A program made the translations under genes and the position numbers. From JAJNPS01 sp031378845 (GTDB lineage Bacteria > Pseudomonadota > Alphaproteobacteria > Rhodobacterales > Rhodobacteraceae), in NCBI GenBank assembly GCA_031378845.1, contig JANNES010000010.1, positions 34,762-98,761 on the forward strand: a stretch of 64,000 bases of DNA, written 5' to 3'. Of the stretch, positions 44,128-53,002 are shown piece by piece; position 1 is the first letter of the stretch; each line of letters starts with the position of its first letter. The notes below the pieces were generated by a model, which saw nothing but the letters and a program-made list of their open reading frames with translations, searched no databases and had not been told where the DNA came from.

Positions 44128-45795
44128 CTAGTCCAAAAGCCGCCGCGCGATGACCTGCGCCTGTATCTCTGCCGCACCTTCAAAGATATTCAGGATCCGC
44201 GCGTCGCACAGCACCCGGCTGATCTGGTACTCTAGCGCAAACCCGTTGCCGCCATGGATTTGCAACGCATTGTCCGCCGCAGCCCAAGCCACCCGCGCAG
44301 CCAGCAGTTTCGCCATCCCGGCCTCAAGGTCACAGCGATGCCCGTGATCCTTTTGCCACGCGCTGAAATAGGTCAGTTGCCGGGCCACCATGATCTCCAC
44401 CGCCATGATCGCCAGCTTTCCGGCGACGCGGGGAAATTCGATCAGCGCCTTGCCGAATTGCTGGCGGTCGGCGGCATAATTCATCCCCAGCTCCAGCGCG
44501 TTTTGTGCCACGCCGACCGCACGGGCAGCGGTCTGGATGCGCGCACTCTCAAACGTCTGCATCAGCTGCTTGAAGCCCTGACCCTCGGCGCCGCCCAGAA
44601 GATTCCCGCCCTTCACCGCAAAGGCATCAAAGTTGACGGTGTATTCCTTCATGCCGCGATAGCCCAAAACCTCGATCTCGCCGCCCGACAGCCCTTCGTC
44701 GACAAAGGGCACCGCATCCGTGCCGGGGGTCTTTTCGGCCAGAAACATGCTCAGGCCGCGATAGTCGCTGGTGCCGGGGACGGACCGCGCCAGCACCGTC
44801 ATCACATGGGTGCGCGAAGCATGGGTAATCCATGTCTTGTTGCCGGTGATCTGCCAATCTTCGCCCAAGCGCGTGGCTTTGGTGCGCAACGATCCAAGGT
44901 CGGACCCGGTATTGGGTTCGGTAAAGACGGCGGTCGGCAAAATCTCTGCGCTCGCCAGCTTTGGCAACCAATGGGCCTTTTGCGCCTCGGTCCCGCCACA
45001 CAGGATCAACTCGGCGGCAATCTCGGTCCGTGTCGCCAGTGACCCTACGCCGATGTAGCCGCGCGACAATTCTTCGCTGACCACGACCATCGACGCCTTG
45101 GACAGCCCGAATCCGCCAAATTCCTCCGGGATGGTCAGGCCAAAGACACCCATGCCGGCCAGCTTGTCGATAATCTCCATCGGGATCAATTCGTCGCGCA
45201 GATGCCAGCCATGCGCATGGGGCACCACTTCCTCGTCGGCAAAGCGCCGGAACTGGTCGCGGATCATTTCCAGCTCGGCGTCCAGACCCGTGGCGCCAAA
45301 GGTTGCGCGGCCGTGATTGCCGCGCATCAGCGCCACCAGACGCATCCGGGCGGCCGAAGTGTTGCCTTCGGCGATCAGCCGTGCCGCGTGGATCCCCGGC
45401 GCATAGGCAGGCAGTCCCAGATCCGACAGGCGCGCGATTTCGCCCTGCGACATCGGAATGCCGCCCGTGATCTGGGCCAGATACTCGCCAAAAGCGATCT
45501 GCAGGATCAGCCCCTCCATCTCGCCGAACGCGCCGTCGGCGGTCAGGCGGGTGGCCCAGGCCTGCATCTGGCGCAGCGATTCCGAGTAGGTCGCAAGCCA
45601 AGCCAGCGCATGCGCGGCAAACTGATGTTCCTCCAACGCGGTGGCGGACACTTTGCCGCCTGCGGTGACCGACGCGCGCAGTCTGGCACGGCTCTGTTCT
45701 AACAGAGCCTCGATCTCGGGCAGGGCGGCCCGGGTCACGCCGACCAGATCGGACATCAACGGAGAGGCAGTCATGGTCTGGCCGTCATGCGGCAT
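44128..45795 (-). CDS. mcd: (2S)-methylsuccinyl-CoA dehydrogenase
   Basis: 555-aa acyl-CoA dehydrogenase with a roughly 150-residue N-terminal extension, the length and layout of Mcd of the ethylmalonyl-CoA pathway. The catalytic domain starts about residue 160 (ATGLDAELEMIRDQFRRFADE), with IPEEFGGFGLSKASMVVVSEE, FTEPNTGSDLGSL and the C-terminal IHGGNGFALEYQISR. It oxidises (2S)-methylsuccinyl-CoA to mesaconyl-CoA, passing electrons to ETF (etfAB at 56475-58162). ATG 45795 has AGGAG 7 bp upstream. A different long acyl-CoA dehydrogenase is possible but less likely. Confidence 0.78.
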   Translation of the reverse strand: MPHDGQTMTASPLMSDLVGVTRAALPEIEALLEQSRARLRASVTAGGKVSATALEEHQFAAHALAWLATYSESLRQMQAWATRLTADGAFGEMEGLILQIAFGEYLAQITGGIPMSQGEIARLSDLGLPAYAPGIHAARLIAEGNTSAARMRLVALMRGNHGRATFGATGLDAELEMIRDQFRRFADEEVVPHAHGWHLRDELIPMEIIDKLAGMGVFGLTIPEEFGGFGLSKASMVVVSEELSRGYIGVGSLATRTEIAAELILCGGTEAQKAHWLPKLASAEILPTAVFTEPNTGSDLGSLRTKATRLGEDWQITGNKTWITHASRTHVMTVLARSVPGTSDYRGLSMFLAEKTPGTDAVPFVDEGLSGGEIEVLGYRGMKEYTVNFDAFAVKGGNLLGGAEGQGFKQLMQTFESARIQTAARAVGVAQNALELGMNYAADRQQFGKALIEFPRVAGKLAIMAVEIMVARQLTYFSAWQKDHGHRCDLEAGMAKLLAARVAWAAADNALQIHGGNGFALEYQISRVLCDARILNIFEGAAEIQAQVIARRLLD

Positions 45796-45848
45796 GGTCA
45801 CACTCCTGTCGCGCATGAAATCTTAGAGTTGTTCCGGCCTAAAGCCTT

Positions 45849-45861
45849 CGCAGCCGCTGCG
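45849..45861. promoter_or_regulatory. Palindrome upstream of mcd
   Basis: CGCAGC-C-GCTGCG, a 13-bp palindrome, lies about 55 bp upstream of the mcd start, beside an AT-rich stretch (AATATAATTTCG). The surrounding TTCGCAG...CTGCGCAA could be a site for a short-chain acyl-CoA regulator of the RamB/PccR type, but it does not match the published TTTGCAA core exactly. Confidence 0.25.
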
Positions 45862-45987
45862 CAATATAATTTCGTAAAGGACTGCTGGACGCACGAAAAT
45901 GTCGCAGCCGTCATTCTGGGTCATGGCCGCTGCCAGAGGATGCCATCGATATCGGCAGCGATTGCCAATACACCATCCGGCGCGTTT

Positions 45988-46545
45988 CTAACTGATGAGC
46001 ATAGTCAGACACGGGTCGTCCTCGTCGGGGTCCGCCGACTTGCCCGGGATAACTTCGAACTCGGTGTGGAACAGTTCCTGACCATCCCGAATGCCGGTGA
46101 TCGTCCAAAGCCCGTTGGGATTGCCGTCGGCCATCCCCAGAAAATACCCATGAAACGTGATCCGTTGCTCCTCCATCTGGGTTGTCCAGCTTTCACGAGT
46201 CACGCCGTCCGAACCCATTGGTGGATGATCCACGACAATGGTCACATCGGCAGGCGACTCTTGGTTTTCGCGGCCTTCCACGCCAAAAGTGATCCCGTCA
46301 ATCGCCGGAATTGTCTGTGTTTTCAGAACCAGAACAGGGCTGTCGTCATAGCGCGTTGTCTCACCCCGAATCGTGTCGTCGGCACTGGTTTTGTAGGATT
46401 TTCCTGGTGGACAGAAGACTCCGAACGAGAAATCGGCAATTCTGTTCGCATCGTGGCGCGACGAGGGTGCGGCAAAGGCCGCGTCCGCCGATGCAAGGAC
46501 AATCCCCGCTGCATATGCGGTCGCGATCGTCCTGCCGAACCGCAT
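45988..46545 (-). CDS. Exported DUF3859-like protein
   Basis: 185 aa with a signal peptide (residues 1-28, ending ADAAFA). The mature part contains IVVDHPPMGSDGVTRESWTTQ, the shape of DUF3859 (HPP...ESW), and ends in GLWTITGIRDGQELFHTEFEV, an Ig-like beta sandwich. Periplasmic, function unknown. ATG 46545 gives the best signal peptide; a GTG at 46557 would overlap the pckA 3' end by 8 bp. Downstream of pckA on the same strand. Confidence 0.62.
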   Translation of the reverse strand: MRFGRTIATAYAAGIVLASADAAFAAPSSRHDANRIADFSFGVFCPPGKSYKTSADDTIRGETTRYDDSPVLVLKTQTIPAIDGITFGVEGRENQESPADVTIVVDHPPMGSDGVTRESWTTQMEEQRITFHGYFLGMADGNPNGLWTITGIRDGQELFHTEFEVIPGKSADPDEDDPCLTMLIS

Positions 46546-46549
46546 CTTG

Positions 46550-48148
46550 TCACCCAATCGCCGCCGCTTTCACATCGTCGTCGATATGCGCGACATACTG
46601 GCCGAAATTGTTCGCAAACATTCCCACCAGCTTGCGGGCCTGCGCGTCATAGGCCGCCCCGTCCGCCCAGGTCCCGCGCGGATCCAATAGCCCCGCATCC
46701 ACACCCGCGACAGAGACCGGCACGTCAAATCCGAAATGCGGATCCCGGCGGAACGCGCCCGCATTCAGCGACCCATCCATCGCCGCCGCCAGCAAGGCTC
46801 GCGTCGCCTTGATCGGCATCCTGCGGCCCGTCCCGTAGGCCCCGCCCGTCCAGCCCGTATTGACCAGCCAGCAGCTCGCCCCGTGCTTGCGGATCTTTTC
46901 CTGCAACAGCTTGCCGTAGATCTCGGGCCGGCGCGGCATGAAGGGTGCACCAAAACAGGTTGAGAATGTCGGCGCAGGCTCCGTAACCCCCCGCTCCGTG
47001 CCCGCGACCTTTGACGTGAACCCGGACAGGAAATGATACATCGCCTGCGCAGGACTCAGCCGCGCGATGGGCGGCAGTACGCCAAACGCATCGCAGGTCA
47101 ACATCACCACATGGCGCGGATGCCCGCCCAGACCGTTGGGCGAGGCGTTCGAGATCGCCTCCAGCGGATACGCGCATCGCGTGTTGTCGGTCAGCCGGTT
47201 GTCGGAAAAGTCGATCTCCAGCGTTTCGGGATCGTAGATCATGTTCTCGATCACCGTGCCGAACCGGCTGGTGGTGGCAAAAATCTCCGGCTCCGCCTCG
47301 GCGCTCAGATTGATCGTTTTGGCATAGCAGCCACCTTCGAAGTTGAAGATGCCGCGATCCGACCAGCCGTGTTCATCGTCGCCAACCAAGGTGCGGTCGT
47401 GGCTGGCCGACAGCGTCGTCTTTCCGGTGCCCGACAGGCCAAAGAACACCGTCGCATCGACCGGGTTGGCGACCGCATGATTGGCAGAGCAATGCATCGC
47501 CATCACACCCTTGGCCGGCAGCAGATAGTTTAGCACGGTGAACACCGCCTTCTTGTTTTCCCCCGCATAGGCGGTGTTGGCGATCAGCACGGTCTTTTCT
47601 GCAAAGTTGAGCGCGATCACCGTTTCAGACCGGCAGCCGTGCCTGACCGGGTCGGCTTTGAAGGTCGGACAATTGATGATCGTCCAGTCGGCGACAAAGC
47701 TGTCCAGTTCATCGCGCGCCGGGCGGCGCAAGAGATGGCGGATGAACAGGCTGTGCCACGCAAGTTCGGTCACCACCCGCACATCCAGCCGATGCTGCGC
47801 GTCCGCGCCGGCATACAGGTCCTGCACAAAGTAATCACGACCCCGCATGTGGCTCAGCAGATCCGATTTCAGCCGCGCATAGGCGTCCATGTCCATGGAC
47901 GCGTTGTTTTCCCACCAGATCGAGGTTTCGACATCGGGCGTGCGGACCACGAACTTGTCCTTGGGGGATCGCCCGGTGAACTGGCCAGTCGCGCAGAGGA
48001 ATGCCCCGCCGATGCCCAGTCGGCCCTCACCCCGACTGACCGCCGCCTCGACCAGTGCTGCCTCGACGTCGTTGTAATAGATGTTGGCCGCCCCGAGGAT
48101 CCCATGGTGATCAAGCCGATGGTCGGGGTTCACGCGTCCATAAATCAT
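46550..48148 (-). CDS. pckA: Phosphoenolpyruvate carboxykinase (ATP)
   Basis: 532 aa. Kinase-1 P-loop GLSGTGKTTLSA and metal site VGDDEHGW; CATGQFTGRSPKDKFVV and NTGWTGGAYGTGRRM are conserved. It converts oxaloacetate to PEP for gluconeogenesis. ATG 48148 has AGGGAGG 8 bp upstream. Divergent from chvI, as in many alphaproteobacteria, where ChvI and the LacI-type PckR influence its expression. Confidence 0.96.
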   Translation of the reverse strand: MIYGRVNPDHRLDHHGILGAANIYYNDVEAALVEAAVSRGEGRLGIGGAFLCATGQFTGRSPKDKFVVRTPDVETSIWWENNASMDMDAYARLKSDLLSHMRGRDYFVQDLYAGADAQHRLDVRVVTELAWHSLFIRHLLRRPARDELDSFVADWTIINCPTFKADPVRHGCRSETVIALNFAEKTVLIANTAYAGENKKAVFTVLNYLLPAKGVMAMHCSANHAVANPVDATVFFGLSGTGKTTLSASHDRTLVGDDEHGWSDRGIFNFEGGCYAKTINLSAEAEPEIFATTSRFGTVIENMIYDPETLEIDFSDNRLTDNTRCAYPLEAISNASPNGLGGHPRHVVMLTCDAFGVLPPIARLSPAQAMYHFLSGFTSKVAGTERGVTEPAPTFSTCFGAPFMPRRPEIYGKLLQEKIRKHGASCWLVNTGWTGGAYGTGRRMPIKATRALLAAAMDGSLNAGAFRRDPHFGFDVPVSVAGVDAGLLDPRGTWADGAAYDAQARKLVGMFANNFGQYVAHIDDDVKAAAIG

Positions 48149-48502
48149 TTGCAACCTCCCTTGCCGCAGTGCTGCGGCCAACTCAAACCAACTACCGTCG
48201 CGCCCATCAATGTGTTCAGCGCGACACCGGCGGCCAATACGGTCCACCGTAAATCTGATATATCACAAGGATTTATACCGGCTACAGGACTTGTCGTTTC
48301 GTTAGCGCAACCATCGTCATCGTTAGCGCAAGCATTTCGCTACGAACGTCACCCTGCGGCAAATCTGTCATCGCGCGGGTTATTTTTGCCGCCTTTTTCG
48401 CCACTTTGGGGATGATTCGCTGAAATTGGTTGATTCTGTCGGCTATAGCCCTGACATTGGTGGAAAAACACGCTGGCACACGAGCTTTAGAGGTAACCGC
48501 CC
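48149..48502. other. 354-bp pckA/chvI divergent intergenic region
   Basis: No gene. It holds the pckA ribosome-binding site, a TATAAA box readable on the minus strand at 48271-48276 as a candidate pckA -10, the direct repeat at 48299-48331, and an AT-rich stretch (TTATTTTTGCCGCCTTTTTCGCC) at about 48380-48403 nearer chvI. chvI has only a weak upstream AGAGG. Confidence 0.6.
48299..48331. promoter_or_regulatory. Tandem 11-bp direct repeats upstream of pckA
   Basis: CGTTAGCGCAA occurs at 48299-48309 and 48320-48330, 21 bp start to start, i.e. two helical turns on the same face. The pair lies just upstream (minus sense) of the TATAAA box at 48271-48276, the position expected for an activator of pckA. 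A LacI-type PckR is the obvious candidate regulator by analogy; no such gene is in the window. Each repeat is itself weakly palindromic (GTT...AAC). Confidence 0.45.
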
Positions 48503-49204
48503 ATGTCACGGATCGCCCTTGTGGACGATGATCGAAATATCCTTACGTCTGTCGCCATGACGCTTGAAGCCGAGGGCTTCGAGGTCGAGACATACAATGA
48601 TGGCCAGTCCGCTCTGGATGCGTTTACCCGGCGCATGCCCGACATGGCGGTGCTGGACATCAAGATGCCCCGGATGGACGGCATGGATCTGTTGCAGCGC
48701 CTGCGTCAGAAAACCAGCATGCCCATCATCTTTCTGACGTCGAAAGACGATGAGATCGACGAGGTGCTGGGCCTGCGCATGGGGGCTGACGACTATGTCA
48801 AAAAGCCATTCTCGCAGCGCCTGCTGGTGGAGCGGATCCGCGCCCTTTTGCGCAGGCAAGAAGCCATCGCCACGGGAGAGGTCGCCACATCCGAAGAAAA
48901 CAAGCTGATGGAGCGGGGGTCCTTGACGATGGACCCGTTGCGCCATTCGGTGACGTGGAAGAATCGTGAAGTGTCGTTGACGGTCACCGAGTTCTTGCTG
49001 CTGCAGGCGCTTGCGCAACGGCCCGGTTTCGTGAAAAGCCGCGACCAGCTGATGGACGTGGCATATGACGATCAGGTCTATGTCGATGACCGCACGATTG
49101 ACAGTCACATCAAACGCCTGCGCAAAAAGATGCGGATGGCAGATGACGACTTTACGGCAATCGAAACCCTTTATGGCATTGGCTATCGCTACAACGAAGA
49201 ATGA
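48503..49204 (+). CDS. chvI: Response regulator ChvI
   Basis: 233-aa OmpR-family regulator. The receiver domain has the acidic pocket VDDDRN, the phospho-acceptor Asp in VLDIKMPRMDG, and Lys in GADDYVKKPFSQ. The winged-helix domain (about 130-230) has KSRDQLMDVAYDDQVYVDDRT, of which the last part is the recognition region. Partner of ChvG, controlling acid response, exopolysaccharide and carbon metabolism in alphaproteobacteria. Confidence 0.95.
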   Translation: MSRIALVDDDRNILTSVAMTLEAEGFEVETYNDGQSALDAFTRRMPDMAVLDIKMPRMDGMDLLQRLRQKTSMPIIFLTSKDDEIDEVLGLRMGADDYVKKPFSQRLLVERIRALLRRQEAIATGEVATSEENKLMERGSLTMDPLRHSVTWKNREVSLTVTEFLLLQALAQRPGFVKSRDQLMDVAYDDQVYVDDRTIDSHIKRLRKKMRMADDDFTAIETLYGIGYRYNEE

Positions 49205-50922
49205 CGTCCAAGCCGCGCATCGCGCCGCGAAGTCGCCCGACGCCCAAGCCCAGCGACCTGCTTCTGGGCGAAGATTGGGTATCGCCCGACTTTGCGGCTT
49301 CTCCCACGCGCGAACCGCGCGGTCGTCTTGGTATGGTCGGTCGCGGACGCTCTCCGCTGGCGCGCAAGATCATCATTTTCAACCTTATGGCACTGCTGGT
49401 TCTGGTCGCCGGTGTGTTGTTTTTGAACCCGTTTCGCGACAGTCTGGTCCTGCAGCGCGAATCCGGCCTCGTGCGTGAGGCACGCCTGATCGCACGCGCG
49501 CTGGAGGCAGGTCTTGTGGCGTCCAGCACGCCGACAACCGGCGCGGCGCAAACCAGCCCACCCGACCTGAAGGCACAGTTCTCGGCAATCGACATGGGAA
49601 CGGGCGTCGAGATGTTCCTCTTTGACCTGCAGGGACGGCTTTTGGCGTCGCAGGTCGGCACTGCGGCTGCCAATGTCCCCACGCTTGAGGGTGAGCGATC
49701 TACGGTCATTACGGATTTTCTGAATGTGGTCTGGCAAACGGTCTCTGGCACGATCACCGCAGGCGACACTCCCGAGCCAACAATCGATACCGAGGCATTG
49801 GCGCGCAGCAGCTTTGAAAAAGCGTTGACCGGGGACACTGCTGTCAAGACCGGCCGCGACAGTATCGGGCGCGCAACATTTTCCGTGGCCACCCCGATCT
49901 TGCGCAACGGTGCGCCGGTGGCGGTGGTCGCGCTTGCGTCAGCGGCGGGCGAGATCGACCGGCTGGTTCGTTATGAGCGCGAGCAGATTCTGCAGATGTT
50001 CGTGATTGCGCTGTTCGTGTCGATCGGGCTGAGCCTGGTGCTGGCATCGACAATCGCAAACCCCTTGTCGGACCTTGCGGCTGCCGCAGAGCTGGGCCGA
50101 GACCGGGATGCGCGAAAGATGGCCCCGGCGCGGGTGCGCATTCCAGACCTTGCCGCCCGCCCCGACGAGATCGGCCGGTTGTCGGTCGCAATGCGGGGGA
50201 TGGTGGCGGCGCTTTATGACCGCATCGACGCCAATGAACAATTCGCGGCGGATGTCGCGCATGAGATCAAGAACCCGCTGGCCAGCTTGCGCTCTGCGGT
50301 GGGGACCTTGCGGCTGGCCAAACGCGATGACCAGCGCGAGAAACTGCTGGAGGTGATCGAACACGACGTGCGCCGGCTTGACCGGCTGGTCAGCGACATC
50401 TCCAACGCCTCGCGTCTGGACAGCGAACTGGTGCGCGAAGAAGAAGAGTCGTTTGATCTGCTCAAGACGCTGTCGAACCTCAGCCAGTACCTGTCGCAGC
50501 AGGCGGCCGAAAAGGGCGTCGATTTCATCACCGACCTGCCGCCCGACACGATTGCCATTCGCGGGCTGGAGGCACGTCTGGCGCAGGTCTTTGTCAACCT
50601 GATCACCAATGCGATTTCCTTTTGCGAGGATGGCGATGCGGTCCGGGTCTGGGCAAGGCGGCGCGAAAACCGGGTGCTGATCGTGATCGAGGATACCGGC
50701 CCCGGTATTCCCGAACAGGCCCTGACCAAGATTTTCAAGCGGTTCTACTCCGAACGCCCCTCGGGCGATTTCGGCAATCATTCCGGCCTCGGTCTTGCGA
50801 TTTCAAAGCAGATCGTCGAGGCGCATGGCGGCGTCATCTGGGCCGAGAATATTCGTCCCACGCAGGCCGACTTTACGTCCGAGCCGCTTGGCGCACGTTT
50901 TGTCGTGGGCTTGCCGGTGTGA
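49201..50922 (+). CDS. chvG: Sensor histidine kinase ChvG
   Basis: 573 aa. Cytoplasmic N-terminus, TM1 (about 61-80, IIIFNLMALLVLVAGVLFL), a periplasmic sensor of about 185 residues, TM2 (about 265-290), HAMP, then HisKA with ADVAHEIKNPLASLRSA and HATPase with NLITNAISF, DTGPGIP and GLGLAISKQI. It overlaps chvI by 4 bp. In relatives a periplasmic protein, ExoR, inhibits ChvG; none is encoded here. Confidence 0.95.
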   Translation: MTSKPRIAPRSRPTPKPSDLLLGEDWVSPDFAASPTREPRGRLGMVGRGRSPLARKIIIFNLMALLVLVAGVLFLNPFRDSLVLQRESGLVREARLIARALEAGLVASSTPTTGAAQTSPPDLKAQFSAIDMGTGVEMFLFDLQGRLLASQVGTAAANVPTLEGERSTVITDFLNVVWQTVSGTITAGDTPEPTIDTEALARSSFEKALTGDTAVKTGRDSIGRATFSVATPILRNGAPVAVVALASAAGEIDRLVRYEREQILQMFVIALFVSIGLSLVLASTIANPLSDLAAAAELGRDRDARKMAPARVRIPDLAARPDEIGRLSVAMRGMVAALYDRIDANEQFAADVAHEIKNPLASLRSAVGTLRLAKRDDQREKLLEVIEHDVRRLDRLVSDISNASRLDSELVREEEESFDLLKTLSNLSQYLSQQAAEKGVDFITDLPPDTIAIRGLEARLAQVFVNLITNAISFCEDGDAVRVWARRRENRVLIVIEDTGPGIPEQALTKIFKRFYSERPSGDFGNHSGLGLAISKQIVEAHGGVIWAENIRPTQADFTSEPLGARFVVGLPV

Positions 50923-50923
50923 T

Positions 50924-51364
50924 GTGACCGGCGCGGACGGATCAGGCGTTGGCGAAACCCTGCATGCCACGACCGTGGCCGTGGGCGACGCCGGGATCTT
51001 GATCCTGGGGCCGTCCGGTTCCGGAAAATCCGCGCTGGCGCTGCAACTGATGGCGCATGGGGCAGCGCTTGTTGCCGATGACCGCACCCAGATCACCAAA
51101 ACGCCGGACGGCGTGATTGCCTCGGCCCCGTCGGCCTTGCGCGGACTGATCGAGGCGCGCGGGATCGGCATCTTGCGCGCGCCGGTGGTAACGCAAGTGC
51201 GGCTGCGGCTGGTGGTGGATCTCGGCCAGACCGAGACCGCGCGGTTGCCGCCGCGCCGGACGATGCAGATCAACGGTCACGTGATCGACCTTGTGTTTGG
51301 TCCGGCAAGTGCCCATCTGCCCTCGGCCATCCTTTGTTATGTCGCAGGCGGGCGACACGAATGA
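50924..51364 (+). CDS. hprK: HPr kinase/phosphatase, short (C-terminal domain) form
   Basis: 146 aa, only the catalytic domain of HprK/P. P-loop GPSGSGKSALALQLMAHGA and LVADDRTQI are intact; the LRGLIEARGIGILRAP block is the K3/M motif region. The N-terminal regulatory domain of Gram-positive HprK is absent, as in other alphaproteobacteria. It phosphorylates HPr (ptsH, 52702) on serine. Starts at GTG 50924, 1 bp after the chvG stop. Confidence 0.9.
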   Translation: MTGADGSGVGETLHATTVAVGDAGILILGPSGSGKSALALQLMAHGAALVADDRTQITKTPDGVIASAPSALRGLIEARGIGILRAPVVTQVRLRLVVDLGQTETARLPPRRTMQINGHVIDLVFGPASAHLPSAILCYVAGGRHE

Positions 51365-52305
51365 CCAGTGACCTCGATCCATTGCCACCGCCATACCCCG
51401 TGCAGGACCATCATCTGGTGCTGGTCACGGGGCCGTCAGGTGCCGGGCGGACAACGGCGATCCGCGCGCTGGAGGATCTGGGCTATGAGGCGATCGACAA
51501 TCTGCCGCTTTCGCTGGTCCCGCGTCTTGTCGATGGTCCGTCGCTCGGGCGGCCCATTGCGCTGGGTCTGGACGTGCGCAACCGCGATTTCAATGCCAGC
51601 GCGCTGATCGAACTGATCGACCGTCTGACACGCGACCCGCGCGTGGCGCTGGACGTGGTCTATCTGGACTGCGCCCCTTCGGTGCTGATCCAGAGATATT
51701 CCGAAACACGGCGGCGCCATCCGCTGGCTCCGGATGAAACCCCGGCGCAGGGTGTGGAACGCGAGATTGATCTTTTGTTCGCGATCCGGGCCCGGGCCGA
51801 TCATCTGATCGACACGACCGACCTGAACCAACATGAGCTCAAGGCCGAGATCGGGCGCTGGTTCGACCCCGGACAAGGGCGCAGGATGGCCGTGTCGGTG
51901 CAGTCGTTCAGCTACAAACGCGGCGTGCCGCGCGGGCTCGACATGATTTTCGACTGTCGCTTTCTGCGCAACCCGCACTGGCAGGCCAATTTGCGCGCGC
52001 TAGATGGCCGCGATGTGGCGGTGGTTGAACATCTGAGGTCCGATCCGCGCTACGTCGAATTCCACCAGAAGGTGATCGACCTTTTGCTGTTTCTGCTTCC
52101 AGCACATCTGGCCGAGGGTAAGGCCCATCTTGCCATCGGTTTTGGGTGTACCGGAGGGCGACATCGCTCTGTTGCAGTTGCAGAAATTGTCGGTAATGTG
52201 CTTGCGCAGGCAGGCTGGCCGGTGTCAAAGCGCCACCGGGAACTGGAGCGAAATGACTCCGCAACAGGGGCAGGCTCAGCGCCCAGCAGAAAGATCGGTC
52301 CGTGA
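51361..52305 (+). CDS. rapZ: RNase adapter protein RapZ (YvcJ family)
   Basis: 314 aa. N-terminal P-loop GPSGAGRTTAIRALEDLGY has Arg in place of the Walker lysine, common in this clade. VYLDCAPSVLIQRYSETRRRHPL and the C-terminal IGFGCTGGRHRSVAVAE are diagnostic. It binds small RNAs or nucleotides and modulates amino-sugar metabolism in E. coli; its role here is inferred. ATGA overlap with hprK. Confidence 0.92.
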   Translation: MTSDLDPLPPPYPVQDHHLVLVTGPSGAGRTTAIRALEDLGYEAIDNLPLSLVPRLVDGPSLGRPIALGLDVRNRDFNASALIELIDRLTRDPRVALDVVYLDCAPSVLIQRYSETRRRHPLAPDETPAQGVEREIDLLFAIRARADHLIDTTDLNQHELKAEIGRWFDPGQGRRMAVSVQSFSYKRGVPRGLDMIFDCRFLRNPHWQANLRALDGRDVAVVEHLRSDPRYVEFHQKVIDLLLFLLPAHLAEGKAHLAIGFGCTGGRHRSVAVAEIVGNVLAQAGWPVSKRHRELERNDSATGAGSAPSRKIGP

Positions 52306-52697
52306 TCGGCATCGTTATCGTAGCACATGGGGGGCTAGCCCGAGAGTATCTCTCGGCGGTGGAGCATGTGGTTGGAAAGCAGACCGGGATGCAGGCCATC
52401 GCGATCGAGGACGAGCATGATCGCGTGGCAAAGCAGTTGGAGATCTGCGTCGCGGCAGACGCGGTCGATTGTGGTGGCGGCGTTGTGGTGGTGACGGACA
52501 TGTTTGGCGGGTCACCGTCGAACTTGTCGCTTTTGGCCTGCACGTCGGCGGATCGGCGGATCCTTTACGGCGCAAATCTGCCGATGCTGATCAAGCTGGC
52601 AAAGTCGCGCGACCTGCCTGTTGCAGAGGCCGTTTCGGCGGCGCTGGATGCCGGGCGCAAGTATATCAACAGCCTCGATCTCGGCGCAGGGGCCTGA
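52302..52697 (+). CDS. PTS EIIA, mannose family (EIIA-Man/PtsM)
   Basis: 131 aa starting GTG 52302. The phospho-acceptor is His9 in IVIVAHGGLAREY. The second family block is VVVVTDMFGGSPSNLSLL. No EIIB/C/D sugar permease is encoded nearby, so this EIIA is regulatory, as in alphaproteobacterial PTS modules. GTGA overlap with rapZ. Confidence 0.92.
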   Translation: MIGIVIVAHGGLAREYLSAVEHVVGKQTGMQAIAIEDEHDRVAKQLEICVAADAVDCGGGVVVVTDMFGGSPSNLSLLACTSADRRILYGANLPMLIKLAKSRDLPVAEAVSAALDAGRKYINSLDLGAGA

Positions 52698-52701
52698 TTT
52701 C

Positions 52702-52971
52702 ATGGTGTCGCGCGCGCTTCGGATCGTGAACGAAAAAGGTCTGCATGCGCGGGCTTCTGCGCGATTCGTCGAGGTGGTCGAGGGGTTCGATGCCGAGGCG
52801 CGGGTCACCAAAGACGGCATGACCGTTTCAGGCGACTCCATCATGGGTCTTTTGATGTTGGCAGCCTCACGCGGAACCTCTATTCACGTAGACACTGCAG
52901 GGATCGACGCCGCGCAGCTTGCGGACGCACTTGAAGCGCTGATCGCAAACCGGTTTGGCGAAGATACCTGA
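52702..52971 (+). CDS. ptsH: Phosphocarrier protein HPr
   Basis: 89 aa. The phospho-His is in NEKGLHARASARFVE (His15 type) and the regulatory Ser in GDSIMGLLML (Ser46 type), the site for HprK. Overlap-free gap of 4 bp after EIIA. EI (ptsP) is not in the window. Completes the chvI-chvG-hprK-rapZ-EIIA-HPr run. Confidence 0.95.
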   Translation: MVSRALRIVNEKGLHARASARFVEVVEGFDAEARVTKDGMTVSGDSIMGLLMLAASRGTSIHVDTAGIDAAQLADALEALIANRFGEDT

Positions 52972-53002
52972 CATCTTGATCGGACAAAGAGGTAAGCCGC
53001 CG

